DNA from: Methanolapillus africanus | GTDB taxonomy: Archaea > Halobacteriota > Methanosarcinia > Methanosarcinales > Methanosarcinaceae | Direction of reading: 5' to 3' | Assembly (NCBI RefSeq): GCF_032714475.1 | Contig: NZ_JAWDKD010000002.1 | Span: forward strand, 1 to 64,000 | Length of the DNA stretch: 64,000 nucleotides | In this document: positions 26,828 to 34,396 of the stretch, one piece after another | Layout: every line of letters starts with the position of its first letter | How positions within the stretch are numbered: the first letter of the stretch is position 1 | Notes under the pieces: generated by a model | The model's database searches: none | Told to the model about the DNA's origin: nothing | What the model saw: only the letters and a program-made list of their open reading frames with translations | Translations under genes and position numbers: made by a program

Positions 26828-27541
26828 ATGATTCACATGATAAAAGAATACGAGCGCATCGTTGTTTTCCGTTTGGGACGCGTCAACGGCATCCGCGGCC
26901 CGGGACTCGTCATGACGGCGCCGTTCATCGACCGCTGCGAAAAAATAGATATGAGAACGGTGACGATCGACGTCCCAAAACAAGACATCATCACCAAAGA
27001 CAATGTAACGATCACCGTCGACGCGATCGTCTATTACAGAGTCACCGACCCGCAGATGGCGATTACGGAAGTGGAAGACTACAAATATGCGACGTCCATG
27101 CTGGCTCAGACCACGCTGCGCGACATTTTGGGACAAATGGAACTCGATGAAGTGCTCACCCAACGGGAAAAGGTCAACGAAGAACTCCAAAAACTGCTGG
27201 ACCGGGACACCGATCCGTGGGGCATTCGCGTGTCTTCCGTCACCATTCGGGACGTCAGCCTGCCCGACTCCATGCTGCGCGCGATTGCCAAACAAGCCGA
27301 AGCCGAACGGGAGAAGCGTTCCAGAATTATTTTGGCGGAAGGCGAACAGATTTCCGCCGTCAAAATGAAAGAAGCGGCCGAATTGTATGACCAGATTCCG
27401 GTTGCGATCCGTCTGCGTGAACTACAGACGCTGTCCGAAATCGCCCGGGAAAAGAATTTGATCGTCGTGACCAATACAACCGGCGCCGCCGATATGGTCG
27501 CCATGGCGCAGGCAACGGAAAACAGAAAGCAGCAGAAATAA
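26828..27541 (+). CDS. SPFH/stomatin-like protein lacking the membrane anchor
   Basis: 237 residues from the ATG at 26828, fixed by the strong CAGGAGGAAA site. Band-7 signatures: KEYERIVVFRLGRVNGIRGPGL, KIDMRTVTIDVPKQDIITKD, ATSMLAQTTLRDILGQMELD and the coiled-coil KQAEAEREKRSRIILAEGE. Most stomatins begin with a hydrophobic segment; here the protein starts directly at the band-7 domain, so it would be soluble or attached by other means. The usual neighbour, an NfeD-type protease, is absent. Oligomeric scaffold role by analogy. Confidence 0.85.
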   Translation: MIHMIKEYERIVVFRLGRVNGIRGPGLVMTAPFIDRCEKIDMRTVTIDVPKQDIITKDNVTITVDAIVYYRVTDPQMAITEVEDYKYATSMLAQTTLRDILGQMELDEVLTQREKVNEELQKLLDRDTDPWGIRVSSVTIRDVSLPDSMLRAIAKQAEAEREKRSRIILAEGEQISAVKMKEAAELYDQIPVAIRLRELQTLSEIAREKNLIVVTNTTGAADMVAMAQATENRKQQK

Positions 27542-27647
27542 AAAACAGAATCGGAACAAAGTAAATAATACAAAATCGGCACAAAAGTAAGTAATAGAAA
27601 TCGGAATGAAAGTAAACAAAACAATCGCAGCAAAATAAAGTGATAGC

Positions 27648-27956
27648 ATGAGCAATGTCAGCAATAATTTTCAAGTCTTTATGGAAGAATCCGGCGACGT
27701 CGGCAAAGCGTTTATGGATTTGACGACGCGGGCAGCCGAGGCCAGTGCCTTGGATCAAAAAACGGAAGAATTAGCCTATATCGCGGTTTTAGCGGCGCTT
27801 CGAATGACAAGCGGATTGACGTTTCACGTCAAAATGGCCAAAGCGGCCGGCGCCACGCGCGAGGAAATCAAAAGCGCCGTTTTGGTCGGGCTGCCGGCAG
27901 CGGGATTGGTTGTCACGGAAGCGTTTGCTTTGGCTTTGAAGAGTTATGATGAATAA
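27648..27956 (+). CDS. Carboxymuconolactone decarboxylase-like protein without CxxC
   Basis: 102 residues matching the AhpD/CMD fold: TEELAYIAVLAALRMTSGLT, FHVKMAKAAGATREEIKSAV. In redox-active members the second helix holds CxxC before the His; here that stretch is MTSGLTFH, so thiol chemistry is unlikely. The pattern of hydrophobic and Ala residues is intact. It follows the SPFH gene by 106 bases on the same strand. Confidence 0.75.
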   Translation: MSNVSNNFQVFMEESGDVGKAFMDLTTRAAEASALDQKTEELAYIAVLAALRMTSGLTFHVKMAKAAGATREEIKSAVLVGLPAAGLVVTEAFALALKSYDE

Positions 27957-27986
27957 CAATTCAATTTTTATTTTTTAAATTGACAG

Positions 27987-28306
27987 TTTGTACCGACAGT
28001 TCACTATTTTTAAATTTCAGTTTGCACAACTGTTCCAACAATACAGTTCTTTCCTAATCCGTTTTGCACCTACAGTTTTCCACCTCAATTGTATCTGTTC
28101 GCGGTATCCGTAAAATACAAACGCTATCGCGTTTGATTTTACGGGTTGGCTTTTATGACATATTGAAATTGCCGAACATATTTCCGCGACCGAAGGGAGC
28201 CGTTCGCGAAGCGAACTTACGGGAACAGCCTCCAACCGCCCTTGAAAAATTCCTAGCGAAGCGACGGAATTTTTCGGTTGATTTTTCGGGATGGTTTGCT
28301 TGACAC
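27987..28306 (+). repeat. Composite intergenic element E4 with nested 90-bp module
   Basis: A 34-bp-type unit (27990: GTACCGACAGTTCACTATTT), a 44-bp-type segment, hairpin 28108-28144 (CCGTAAAATACAAACGC / GCGTTTGATTTTACGG around TATC), then the 90-bp module at 28186-28274 and a second right end (TTGATTTTTCGGGATGG, TTTGCTTGACA). The module thus sits between two iterated copies of the element end. No left hairpin. Confidence 0.75.
28186..28274. repeat. About 90-bp structured module (copy 2)
   Basis: 89 bp from GCGACCGAAGGGAGCC to CGACGGAATTTTT. Internal pairing: GTTCGC/GCGAAC around GAA, and AAATTCC/GGAATTT at the end. The copy at 39587 has GTTTGC/GCAAAC instead, a compensatory change. Confidence 0.75.
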
Positions 28307-28381
28307 AAAATAGAAATTGGAATACAATATTTAGCTCAGAATCAATAATTGATCCCTGATTTTTGAAAACGCAAAACGAAA

Positions 28382-28412
28382 ATGTGTACCATAAACGCGC
28401 GCGGGTGCCACC
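28382..28412 (+). repeat. GC-rich 3'-end motif, copy 9 (after tRNA-Trp)
   Basis: ATGTGTACCATAAACGCGCG then CGGGTGCCACCGG. One extra A in the core. On the minus strand it follows the tRNA-Trp 3' end after a U-rich tract, showing that the association is not limited to protein genes. Confidence 0.7.
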
Positions 28413-28470
28413 GGAAAAAACCAAAAAATTTGAAAATCAAAGATAAACAAGAGTTAAAAAATAAAAAACG

Positions 28471-28670
28471 TGGGGCCGGTGAGATTTGAACTCACAACCG
28501 ACGGGTCTCTCCGAATTGCCGTATTGTCCGGCGACTCTGTACCGCGCAAAAACTTCAGCGCTCCAACGGTTCTTCATTGCGTATCCCCGTCGGGATATGC
28601 TCAGGTGACCCGTTGCTCATCATAAATATCCGCTGGAGCCCATCGCCCTACCAGGTTAGGCCACAGCCCC
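28471..28670 (-). tRNA. trnW: tRNA-Trp (CCA) with 126-base intron
   Basis: Exon 1 is 28633-28670 and exon 2 is 28471-28506. The acceptor stem GGGGCTG pairs with CGGCCCC; the D stem GCCT/GGGC, anticodon stem ATGGG/CCCGT and T stem GTGAG/CTCAC are all complete; the discriminator is A. The anticodon CCA is at 28634-28636. The intron begins after position 37, the normal place for euryarchaeal tRNA-Trp, and would be removed by the splicing endonuclease at a bulge-helix-bulge. CCA at the 3' end is not encoded. The next base pair after the anticodon loop is G31-C39, not the U39 of better studied species. Confidence 0.95.
28507..28632 (-). ncRNA. Box C/D guide RNA within the tRNA-Trp intron
   Basis: On the minus strand: box C ATGATGA (28617-28623), box D' CTGA (28601-28604), box C' ATGAAGA (28571-28577, one mismatch) and box D CTGA (28555-28558). 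The D guide contains TGGAGC, which pairs with GCTCCA around the anticodon; the fifth base upstream of box D faces C34. The D' guide ACGGGTC pairs with GACCCGT across the exon-2 junction; its fifth base faces C39. This matches the known role of this intron in guiding 2'-O-methylation at positions 34 and 39 of the same tRNA. Confidence 0.9.
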
Positions 28671-28841
28671 TTAAAAACAATCATCCGCGGACGGTTACAC
28701 GCGTCCCGAATCATTGACTGACTGCTACAAATGAAATAATTCAATATATCCTTAACGGTCAAAACACCAAATTGAAAGCTTCACATTTTTATATTATTTG
28801 TCTCTATTTGCTTTATTTAATAAAATGTTTGAGAGAGAAAT

Positions 28842-29114
28842 ATGGTTCTTGAAAGTTTATCCACACTGGACAAAGTCGTCCTTGTCTTAATCATCCTGTT
28901 GCTGCTCAAAATTATGTTTGATATCAACCGGCTGATGAAAAGAAAAAATATGATCGCCCGGCAAAAACAAATGAGTCAGCAAGTGAATCAGACGTCTGCT
29001 GAACACCGGCTTCACCAAATGGAAAAAGCAACTGCTGTTGACGCCGATTTTGTCGAAGAAGTGACCGTTGTTGAAACGGTGGAAGTTCCGGCCGATTCGG
29101 AACAAAAGAATTAA
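28842..29114 (+). CDS. Small single-span membrane protein
   Basis: 90 residues: a hydrophobic segment at 11-29 (VVLVLIILLLLKIMF), a basic stretch, then a Gln-rich and acidic tail that may form a short coiled coil. GAGAGAAAT lies before the ATG. No family recognised. It is followed by a T-rich stretch and a GC-rich 3'-end motif, which supports its being a transcribed gene. Confidence 0.6.
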   Translation: MVLESLSTLDKVVLVLIILLLLKIMFDINRLMKRKNMIARQKQMSQQVNQTSAEHRLHQMEKATAVDADFVEEVTVVETVEVPADSEQKN

Positions 29115-29154
29115 CTTTCTTTTTTCTTTCTTTTTCTATTGTTTTTGGCTTTTT

Positions 29155-29187
29155 TGGCGGGCGGCGGCGCGCGCGTTATAGCATTGT
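29155..29187 (-). repeat. GC-rich 3'-end motif, copy 10
   Basis: TTGGCGGGCGGCGGCGCGCG then CGTTATAGCATTG, following 40 T-rich bases after the small membrane protein gene, in the usual orientation. Confidence 0.75.
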
Positions 29188-29364
29188 CTTTTTCTAATTT
29201 TCTGAAAGAATGATTCGGTTTCAATACCGGAACAGAAACAGCCGCACGTTTGCGAAATTTAAAGGGAGCACTTCTCCTATAAAAACTGTGTCATTTGAAG
29301 AAAATCGAAAATATTAATAATGTCTATGTGTTTTCAACTTTTACAAATAAAAGGAGAGGATACG

Positions 29365-30069
29365 ATGACGGATTTTTATTACATAACGCCTGACGAAAAC
29401 ATTCAGCTTTTTTCCGGCACGCTTTATCACGGAACAACAAAAGAAAACGCTGCGAATATTTTGGAAAATAATTTTCTCCCCTCTTCAAACCCGAATTTGC
29501 ATTTGGGAGACGGCGTTTATTTTTATGACAACGAAACTTACGCCATTTGGTGGGTTATTAAAAAACCGGTTTGTAAAGTTCCAAAAGACAGGTTGAAAAA
29601 ATACATTTCCGAACAAGATTTAACTCTTTGTAAAGACGTGTTTGAATGTTTTTTAAAAAATTTAGAGATCATCGTTGTTGAAATTGAGAATGCAAAACAT
29701 TTGAGTTTGGATGATTCAGCCAATAAAAGAATATTCGAGAATTTTTATCAAAAACTGAAGGGAAAGAATGAACAGAATCAAATGCTCAACAACAGGTCAA
29801 TATACAATGTTTTTTTCGAATGGGCCCCTTTTAAAAATGAAATTGATATGGCAAGCATGACCACAAATTATTACAATTTTAGCAAAAATCGATCTCCCTC
29901 TAACCCAATGCTCCCTCATGAAGCGTATTTGTACAAAATATATTGCGTTAAAAATATAGATATTCTAAAAAAAAGAAAAAGGTTATATATGACCCCGGAA
30001 AATATTGAATACTGTCTGGAATTTATGATCCGGAAGGAACAGTTATTCCGAAAAAACAGAGGTGATTAA
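29365..30069 (+). CDS. Candidate ADP-ribosyltransferase-fold toxin
   Basis: 234 residues from the ATG at 29365, supported by AAGGAGAGG. The N-terminus carries LYHGTTKENAANILENNF (20-37) and HLGDGVYFYDNETYAIWW (46-63), matching the His-Gly-Thr strand and the glycine-Tyr strand of PARP/DUF3990-like ADP-ribosyltransferases. A possible third catalytic residue is Glu186 in PHEAYLYKIY. Between them lies a helical region without recognised motif. No signal peptide, so cytoplasmic. The short gene directly after it has the size and acidity of an antitoxin. The fold call rests on motif reading only. Confidence 0.6.
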   Translation: MTDFYYITPDENIQLFSGTLYHGTTKENAANILENNFLPSSNPNLHLGDGVYFYDNETYAIWWVIKKPVCKVPKDRLKKYISEQDLTLCKDVFECFLKNLEIIVVEIENAKHLSLDDSANKRIFENFYQKLKGKNEQNQMLNNRSIYNVFFEWAPFKNEIDMASMTTNYYNFSKNRSPSNPMLPHEAYLYKIYCVKNIDILKKRKRLYMTPENIEYCLEFMIRKEQLFRKNRGD

Positions 30070-30071
30070 TG

Positions 30072-30302
30072 ATGAAAAAACAAATTGTTGAAGATGTCAA
30101 TATTGAAGATGCGGAATTGAAAAATAAAGGATTATACCAAGCAATGATCGAGTGGGTTGACAGTCTATCCCAAGAAGAAGTGGATGCCATCTTTGAAAAA
30201 TATGGGACAGCCGAACGCATACCCGGACAATGTTATTCAATTCATGATGAATATGTTCGGCAAAAAGAATTGGAAAACAAGAGAAAGGAAAACAGAACAT
30301 GA
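30072..30302 (+). CDS. Candidate antitoxin partner of the ART-like protein
   Basis: 76 residues, helical and rich in Glu and Lys: KGLYQAMIEWVDSLSQEEVD and CYSIHDEYVRQKELENK. It starts two bases after the toxin stop; GAGGTGAT at 30059-30066 fits the ATG at 30072 better than the one at 30069, which overlaps the stop codon. No DNA-binding motif is obvious. Coupled translation and position suggest it neutralises its neighbour, which remains to be shown. Confidence 0.55.
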   Translation: MKKQIVEDVNIEDAELKNKGLYQAMIEWVDSLSQEEVDAIFEKYGTAERIPGQCYSIHDEYVRQKELENKRKENRT

Positions 30303-30313
30303 AAAACAAAAAC

Positions 30314-30366
30314 GAAATAAAGATTGGTGAGAAAAAGAGAATATTATTCACCTGAATCTTTATTTC
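30314..30366. terminator. Bidirectional hairpin between antitoxin and Trm56 genes
   Basis: GAAATAAAGATTGGTGA (30314-30330) pairs with TCACCTGAATCTTTATTTC (30348-30366) with two bulged bases. It lies 12 bases after the antitoxin stop and overlaps the Trm56 stop codon, so it probably terminates both convergent transcripts. Confidence 0.7.
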
Positions 30367-30931
30367 ACACTTTATTTTGCTTATTCTTTTCAATCAATTC
30401 ATTATCATGAACGACTTTTTTCCCTTTTTCCATCGGAATGACCGTCAGTTCCGCGTTGTCAAACGTTTTTAAGAGCGGATCCGTGTCGGCAATCCGGTCC
30501 AAAGCAATCGCGAGTGCTGCCACTTCGGAATGCGGCTGGTTGCCGACGGCGACGTTCCAATCGGAAACCTCATAGATTTCCCCCGGCACCTTCTCGGCGC
30601 CGACGATGAACATCAGCTTGCTTTCTTTTTTGAGTTCCGGAACGGCGTCCGGCAAATTAATGCCGTACATGGACAAGTGACACACTTTGCCGCCGACTTT
30701 TTTCCAGTTGTTGATTTCTTCCATGGCGTTCGCGTCGTTTTTGATAAAGAACTCTCCGCCCCAGCGGGGAGCAATTTCTTTGATGTTTTCTTCAATTTTC
30801 GGGTCGTCGGACGCGAGAATCATCCCGTCGGCGCCGAGCGCGCGCGCCGTGAGCCCCACGTGCGTCGTAATTCTTTTGTCCCGCTCCGGCCGGTGGCCCA
30901 AACGCAAAACCACAATCTCTTTCTCTGTCAT
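30365..30931 (-). CDS. trm56: tRNA (cytidine(56)-2'-O)-methyltransferase
   Basis: 188 residues, the archaeal SPOUT enzyme that methylates C56 in the T loop of tRNAs using S-adenosylmethionine. Signatures: VLRLGHRPERDKRITTHVGL at the start, LSMYGINLPD and the knot region FIVGAEKVPGEIYEVSDWNVAVGNQPHSEVAALA. The T loop of the tRNA-Trp in this window (TTCAAAT) has C56 as a possible substrate. It stands alone. Confidence 0.92.
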   Translation of the reverse strand: MTEKEIVVLRLGHRPERDKRITTHVGLTARALGADGMILASDDPKIEENIKEIAPRWGGEFFIKNDANAMEEINNWKKVGGKVCHLSMYGINLPDAVPELKKESKLMFIVGAEKVPGEIYEVSDWNVAVGNQPHSEVAALAIALDRIADTDPLLKTFDNAELTVIPMEKGKKVVHDNELIEKNKQNKV

Positions 30932-31277
30932 AAAATCACGAATTTTTAAAGAATATTTTCAATTTCAAATTCAATCGACAATACCGTTTAAAATTAAAAA
31001 GATTTTGTTCGCGACCCGAAATCAACCGGATGGACAACAATAAAAAAAAGTGCCGGCGAACAACCATCCGGAACACACAAATGAAAAATAATGAACAATA
31101 GAAGCGTATATGAGCAATAATTATATAGTATATCACCTGTAAAGTTTTAAAATAAAATCAATGGCGTATATTTTTATTCTTTCAGAACCATAATAATAAA
31201 AGCCTTTGACATTTCTTTTATTATTTCATGATTTTGTCTCATGAATTTATTCTCATTCACGAAAAGAAGTGATATTT

Positions 31278-32189
31278 TTGGATATAAAAAATTTTGTTCT
31301 TGAAAACGAAGCCGGAGTCCGAAAAAACAAACGGCTTTACAAAATATTGGACTTTTTGTCCGTCACTCTTTTTTTGCTTCTTGTGGCGGTCCTGTTAAAC
31401 CTCGGCGACTTGTTTAAACTCATTCCGCCGCTGGAGCCGTACGTCGGTTTGTCCCCGGACATCCCGCTCCTGTACATCCGCTACGATACGATAATTTTAT
31501 TCTTCATCTGCGCCATTGTCACTTACGCCGGCCTTTATTTGTACCGCCGCTACCGGTCAAAAATATACATCTGGGCCGGAAGAACGCCGCCGAAAGATGA
31601 AAACTCGTTCGACATCATGGAACGCCTTCACCCGGAACTGAAAGACCGTCTCCGGACCGCGTACGACAATCTGGACGACAACAACATCATCGCTGCCGAT
31701 TTGAAACAGCACGTTTCCAAAGACATTGAAGGCATTTCCGGCAAAGAACTGACCAACAAAAAGAAAATCCGGGCCGGCCTCGTTGCCGTCGCTTTTTGCG
31801 GTATCATTCTGCTGGCCATCTTTTTCACTGGATTTACATCGCCCCTTGACCCGGCTTCCGCCGTCACCGAGCGCTTGCCCAGCTTTGCGGTCGACCGCCC
31901 GGACGTTGATCCGGACAACAGCACGACCGTGAACGAAAGCGCGTCGTCGACCGCCGTCGGAACGCCGCCCATTTCGGAAGATCCCGGCGTTGAAATTGAC
32001 GTGACGCTGCCCCCGGGATCCGGATTCGGACCGGGAGAACTGCTCAACGAAAGCGACAACAAAACGTTTGAGCCGTCCAAATACTATCCGCCCGAAAGCC
32101 TCAGCTCAACCCACTTTTATGACACGCTGCCGGAAGGATACGCCGATTTGATCAAAGATTACTTCCAAAAATTAGCGGAAACCAGCTAA
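31278..32189 (+). CDS. Membrane protein heading the MoxR operon
   Basis: 303 residues from the TTG at 31278; GAAGTGAT just upstream looks like a ribosome site, which makes the GTG at 31269 less likely although it is in frame. Hydrophobic segments are at about 24-45 and 70-90, with another at about 167-190, followed by an extracellular Ser/Thr/Pro-rich tail. Homologous membrane proteins precede moxR in other methanogens, and I place it as the anchor of that complex. No enzymatic motif. Confidence 0.6.
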   Translation: MDIKNFVLENEAGVRKNKRLYKILDFLSVTLFLLLVAVLLNLGDLFKLIPPLEPYVGLSPDIPLLYIRYDTIILFFICAIVTYAGLYLYRRYRSKIYIWAGRTPPKDENSFDIMERLHPELKDRLRTAYDNLDDNNIIAADLKQHVSKDIEGISGKELTNKKKIRAGLVAVAFCGIILLAIFFTGFTSPLDPASAVTERLPSFAVDRPDVDPDNSTTVNESASSTAVGTPPISEDPGVEIDVTLPPGSGFGPGELLNESDNKTFEPSKYYPPESLSSTHFYDTLPEGYADLIKDYFQKLAETS

Positions 32190-32241
32190 AAGCGGAGTCC
32201 GCATTACTTTTTATTAATTTTATGACAAAATCAGTTACATT

Positions 32242-32335
32242 CATTCACCATTCAATTTATTGATTCAAATTCAATTTATTTATTCAAATTCAATTTATTT
32301 ATTCAGATTCGATTTATTGATTCAAGTTCAATTCA
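32242..32335 (+). repeat. AT-rich tandem repeat before moxR
   Basis: About five copies of an 18-20-bp unit of the form TTCAATTTATTKATTCAAAT, slightly diverged. It fills the space between the membrane protein gene and the moxR ribosome site and could influence expression of the operon. Confidence 0.8.
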
Positions 32336-32367
32336 TAAAAATAACAGACGAACATAGAGGAAAAAAT

Positions 32368-33414
32368 ATGAGCATGGAAAACAGTGTTGAAACAGACAGA
32401 CAACAACAAGACATGGCGGAATTCCGCGAAAAACCGATGGCCAGAGAAAACAACATCGACAACGCGCCGTCCGCCAAAACATATGAAAACGCGCAGCGGA
32501 TCTTTAAAACATTGTTTGACGAAATCGGAAAAGTGATCGTCGGACAAAACGAAACCGTCGAACAAGTCATGATCGCCATTTTATGTAACGGTCACGCCCT
32601 CCTTGAAAGCAATCCGGGTCTCGGCAAAACCTTGACCATTTCCACCATTTCCAAAGTGATCGACTTATCCTTCAACCGTATCCAGTGTACGCCCGACTTA
32701 ATGCCGGCCGACATCACCGGAACCACCGTCGTCGAAGAACACGGCGGCAACAAAGTTTTCCGGTTTGAAAAAGGACCGATTTTCTCAAACATCATTCTGG
32801 CCGACGAAATCAACCGTGCTTCCCCGAAAACACAATCCGCGCTTTTGGAAGCCATGCAGGAAAAGCAGGTGACCGTCGCCGGTGTCACCCACGCGCTTGA
32901 AAAACCGTTCTTCGTTCTGGCCACTCAAAACCCGATTGAGCAGGAAGGAACTTATCCCTTGCCGGAAGCTCAGCTCGACCGTTTCCTCTTAAAAATTTTC
33001 GTCCCGTACCCGGACTTTAACGAAGAACTTGAAATTGTGAACCGCTACACAGCGCTGTCCAACCCGTCCACCGAACGCGGCATTACGAAAGACACCTTGC
33101 TCAGCCTCCAAAAATTAACACGCGAAGTTCCGATTTCCAACGAATTGAAACAAAAAGCCATTCAATTGGTCATGAAAACCCGTGAAGGCGGCATCATTGA
33201 ATACGGTGCCTCTCCGCGCGCGTCCATCGCCATTATTTTAACCGCCAAAGCCCGCGCCCTCATCCACGGCCGCAACTTCGTCGCCGAAGAAGACGTCCAC
33301 GCCATGGCCTACCCCGTTTTGAGACACAGAATCATTCTGACCTTTGAAGCGGAAAGATCCGGCATGACGCCCGACGACGCCATTAAAGCGTTGATTTCAC
33401 CCAAGGGCAAATAA
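32368..33414 (+). CDS. moxR: MoxR-type AAA+ ATPase
   Basis: 348 residues from the ATG at 32368 after AGAGGAAA. Walker A is ESNPGLGKT near 92, Walker B is ILADEINRASPKTQSALLEAM, and sensor 1 is LATQNPIEQEGTYPLPEAQLDRF. The helical lid ends in DVHAMAYPVLRHRI. MoxR ATPases act as chaperones for metal insertion or complex assembly together with VWA proteins, and the next three genes encode exactly such partners. A 50-residue Gln/Glu-rich N-terminal extension is unusual. Confidence 0.92.
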   Translation: MSMENSVETDRQQQDMAEFREKPMARENNIDNAPSAKTYENAQRIFKTLFDEIGKVIVGQNETVEQVMIAILCNGHALLESNPGLGKTLTISTISKVIDLSFNRIQCTPDLMPADITGTTVVEEHGGNKVFRFEKGPIFSNIILADEINRASPKTQSALLEAMQEKQVTVAGVTHALEKPFFVLATQNPIEQEGTYPLPEAQLDRFLLKIFVPYPDFNEELEIVNRYTALSNPSTERGITKDTLLSLQKLTREVPISNELKQKAIQLVMKTREGGIIEYGASPRASIAIILTAKARALIHGRNFVAEEDVHAMAYPVLRHRIILTFEAERSGMTPDDAIKALISPKGK

Positions 33415-33516
33415 GTCCGCAGCAAACAGGCATATCATATATGGCACACAATGCAGGAACAGGCAGACAAAAGAAAAGAGGCAAAGACCTCAAACAGACG
33501 GATGCAGGCATGAAAT

Positions 33517-34395
33517 ATGGCGGACAAAAAACATAAAATTGATATGGAATTCCTCCGGCAGCTCGACCGCTACAATATGTACGTTCGAAAACGGGTGTCA
33601 ACCGTTTACGCCGGAAACCGGCCGTCGACGCGGATCGGAAAAGGCATCGATACCGTCGGCTACCGGGAATATTACAAAGGCGACGAAATGAAAGACATCG
33701 ACTGGAAGATTTATTCCAGAACCGAAAAGCTTTACGTGCGCCAATTTGAAGAAGAAAAGACGCTCACAGCGCACATCTTGCTCGACGCGAGCAAAAGCAT
33801 GGACTATCCCGACAGCGGCGTTTCCAAATTTGAGTACGCCGCCATGTTTGCCGTCGGCGTTGCATATATCGTTTCCCGCAAGAACGACAAATATTCGATC
33901 TCTACATTTAACGAAGAAATCGACATCAACCAACCGCGGCGCGGCATAAAAAATTTGCTGTCGATCATTTCCCGGCTGGCGGACCAGCCGTTATCCGGCA
34001 CAACGGACATTGATTCCGTGACCCACAAATACGAAAAACTCATTAAATCCCGCTCATTGGTCGTGATTATTTCCGACTTTTTGGACGACATCAACCACAT
34101 TGAGTCCACCGTGAAGCGTTTTTCTGGAAACGATTTGATGCTGGTTCAAATATTAGATCCGTTTGAGCGCCGCCTGCCGATTAAAGGTGATTCCCTCTTT
34201 TACGATATGGAAACGGGCGCAGAAATGAAAACATTTTTGAGCGACTCCTTCCGTAAAAACTACATCAAAGAACTGGAAGACCACATCGCGCACATCGACC
34301 ACATCTGCAAAAAATCGGGCGCGAACTTCTACTCGTTCACAACGGACATGCCGATTTTGGAATCGTTCTTAACCACCATCGAGAGGAGCGGATAA
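33517..34395 (+). CDS. DUF58 domain protein
   Basis: 292 residues, with the DUF58 hallmark GKGIDTVGYREYYKGDEMKD then IDWKIYSRTEKLYVRQFEEE, and a VWA-like core (LLDASKSMDYPDSGVSKFEYA) whose DASKSMD resembles a MIDAS metal site. It partners MoxR in the family's known gene order. The ATG is at 33517; an overlapping 31-codon frame from 33441 lacks a ribosome site and is not taken as a gene. The stop and the next ATG are one base apart. Confidence 0.88.
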   Translation: MADKKHKIDMEFLRQLDRYNMYVRKRVSTVYAGNRPSTRIGKGIDTVGYREYYKGDEMKDIDWKIYSRTEKLYVRQFEEEKTLTAHILLDASKSMDYPDSGVSKFEYAAMFAVGVAYIVSRKNDKYSISTFNEEIDINQPRRGIKNLLSIISRLADQPLSGTTDIDSVTHKYEKLIKSRSLVVIISDFLDDINHIESTVKRFSGNDLMLVQILDPFERRLPIKGDSLFYDMETGAEMKTFLSDSFRKNYIKELEDHIAHIDHICKKSGANFYSFTTDMPILESFLTTIERSG

Positions 34396-34396
34396 T

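Noticed and set aside
33441..33536. 31-codon frame overlapping the DUF58 start
   Set aside because: No ribosome site and no recognisable sequence; more likely leader sequence of the DUF58 gene.
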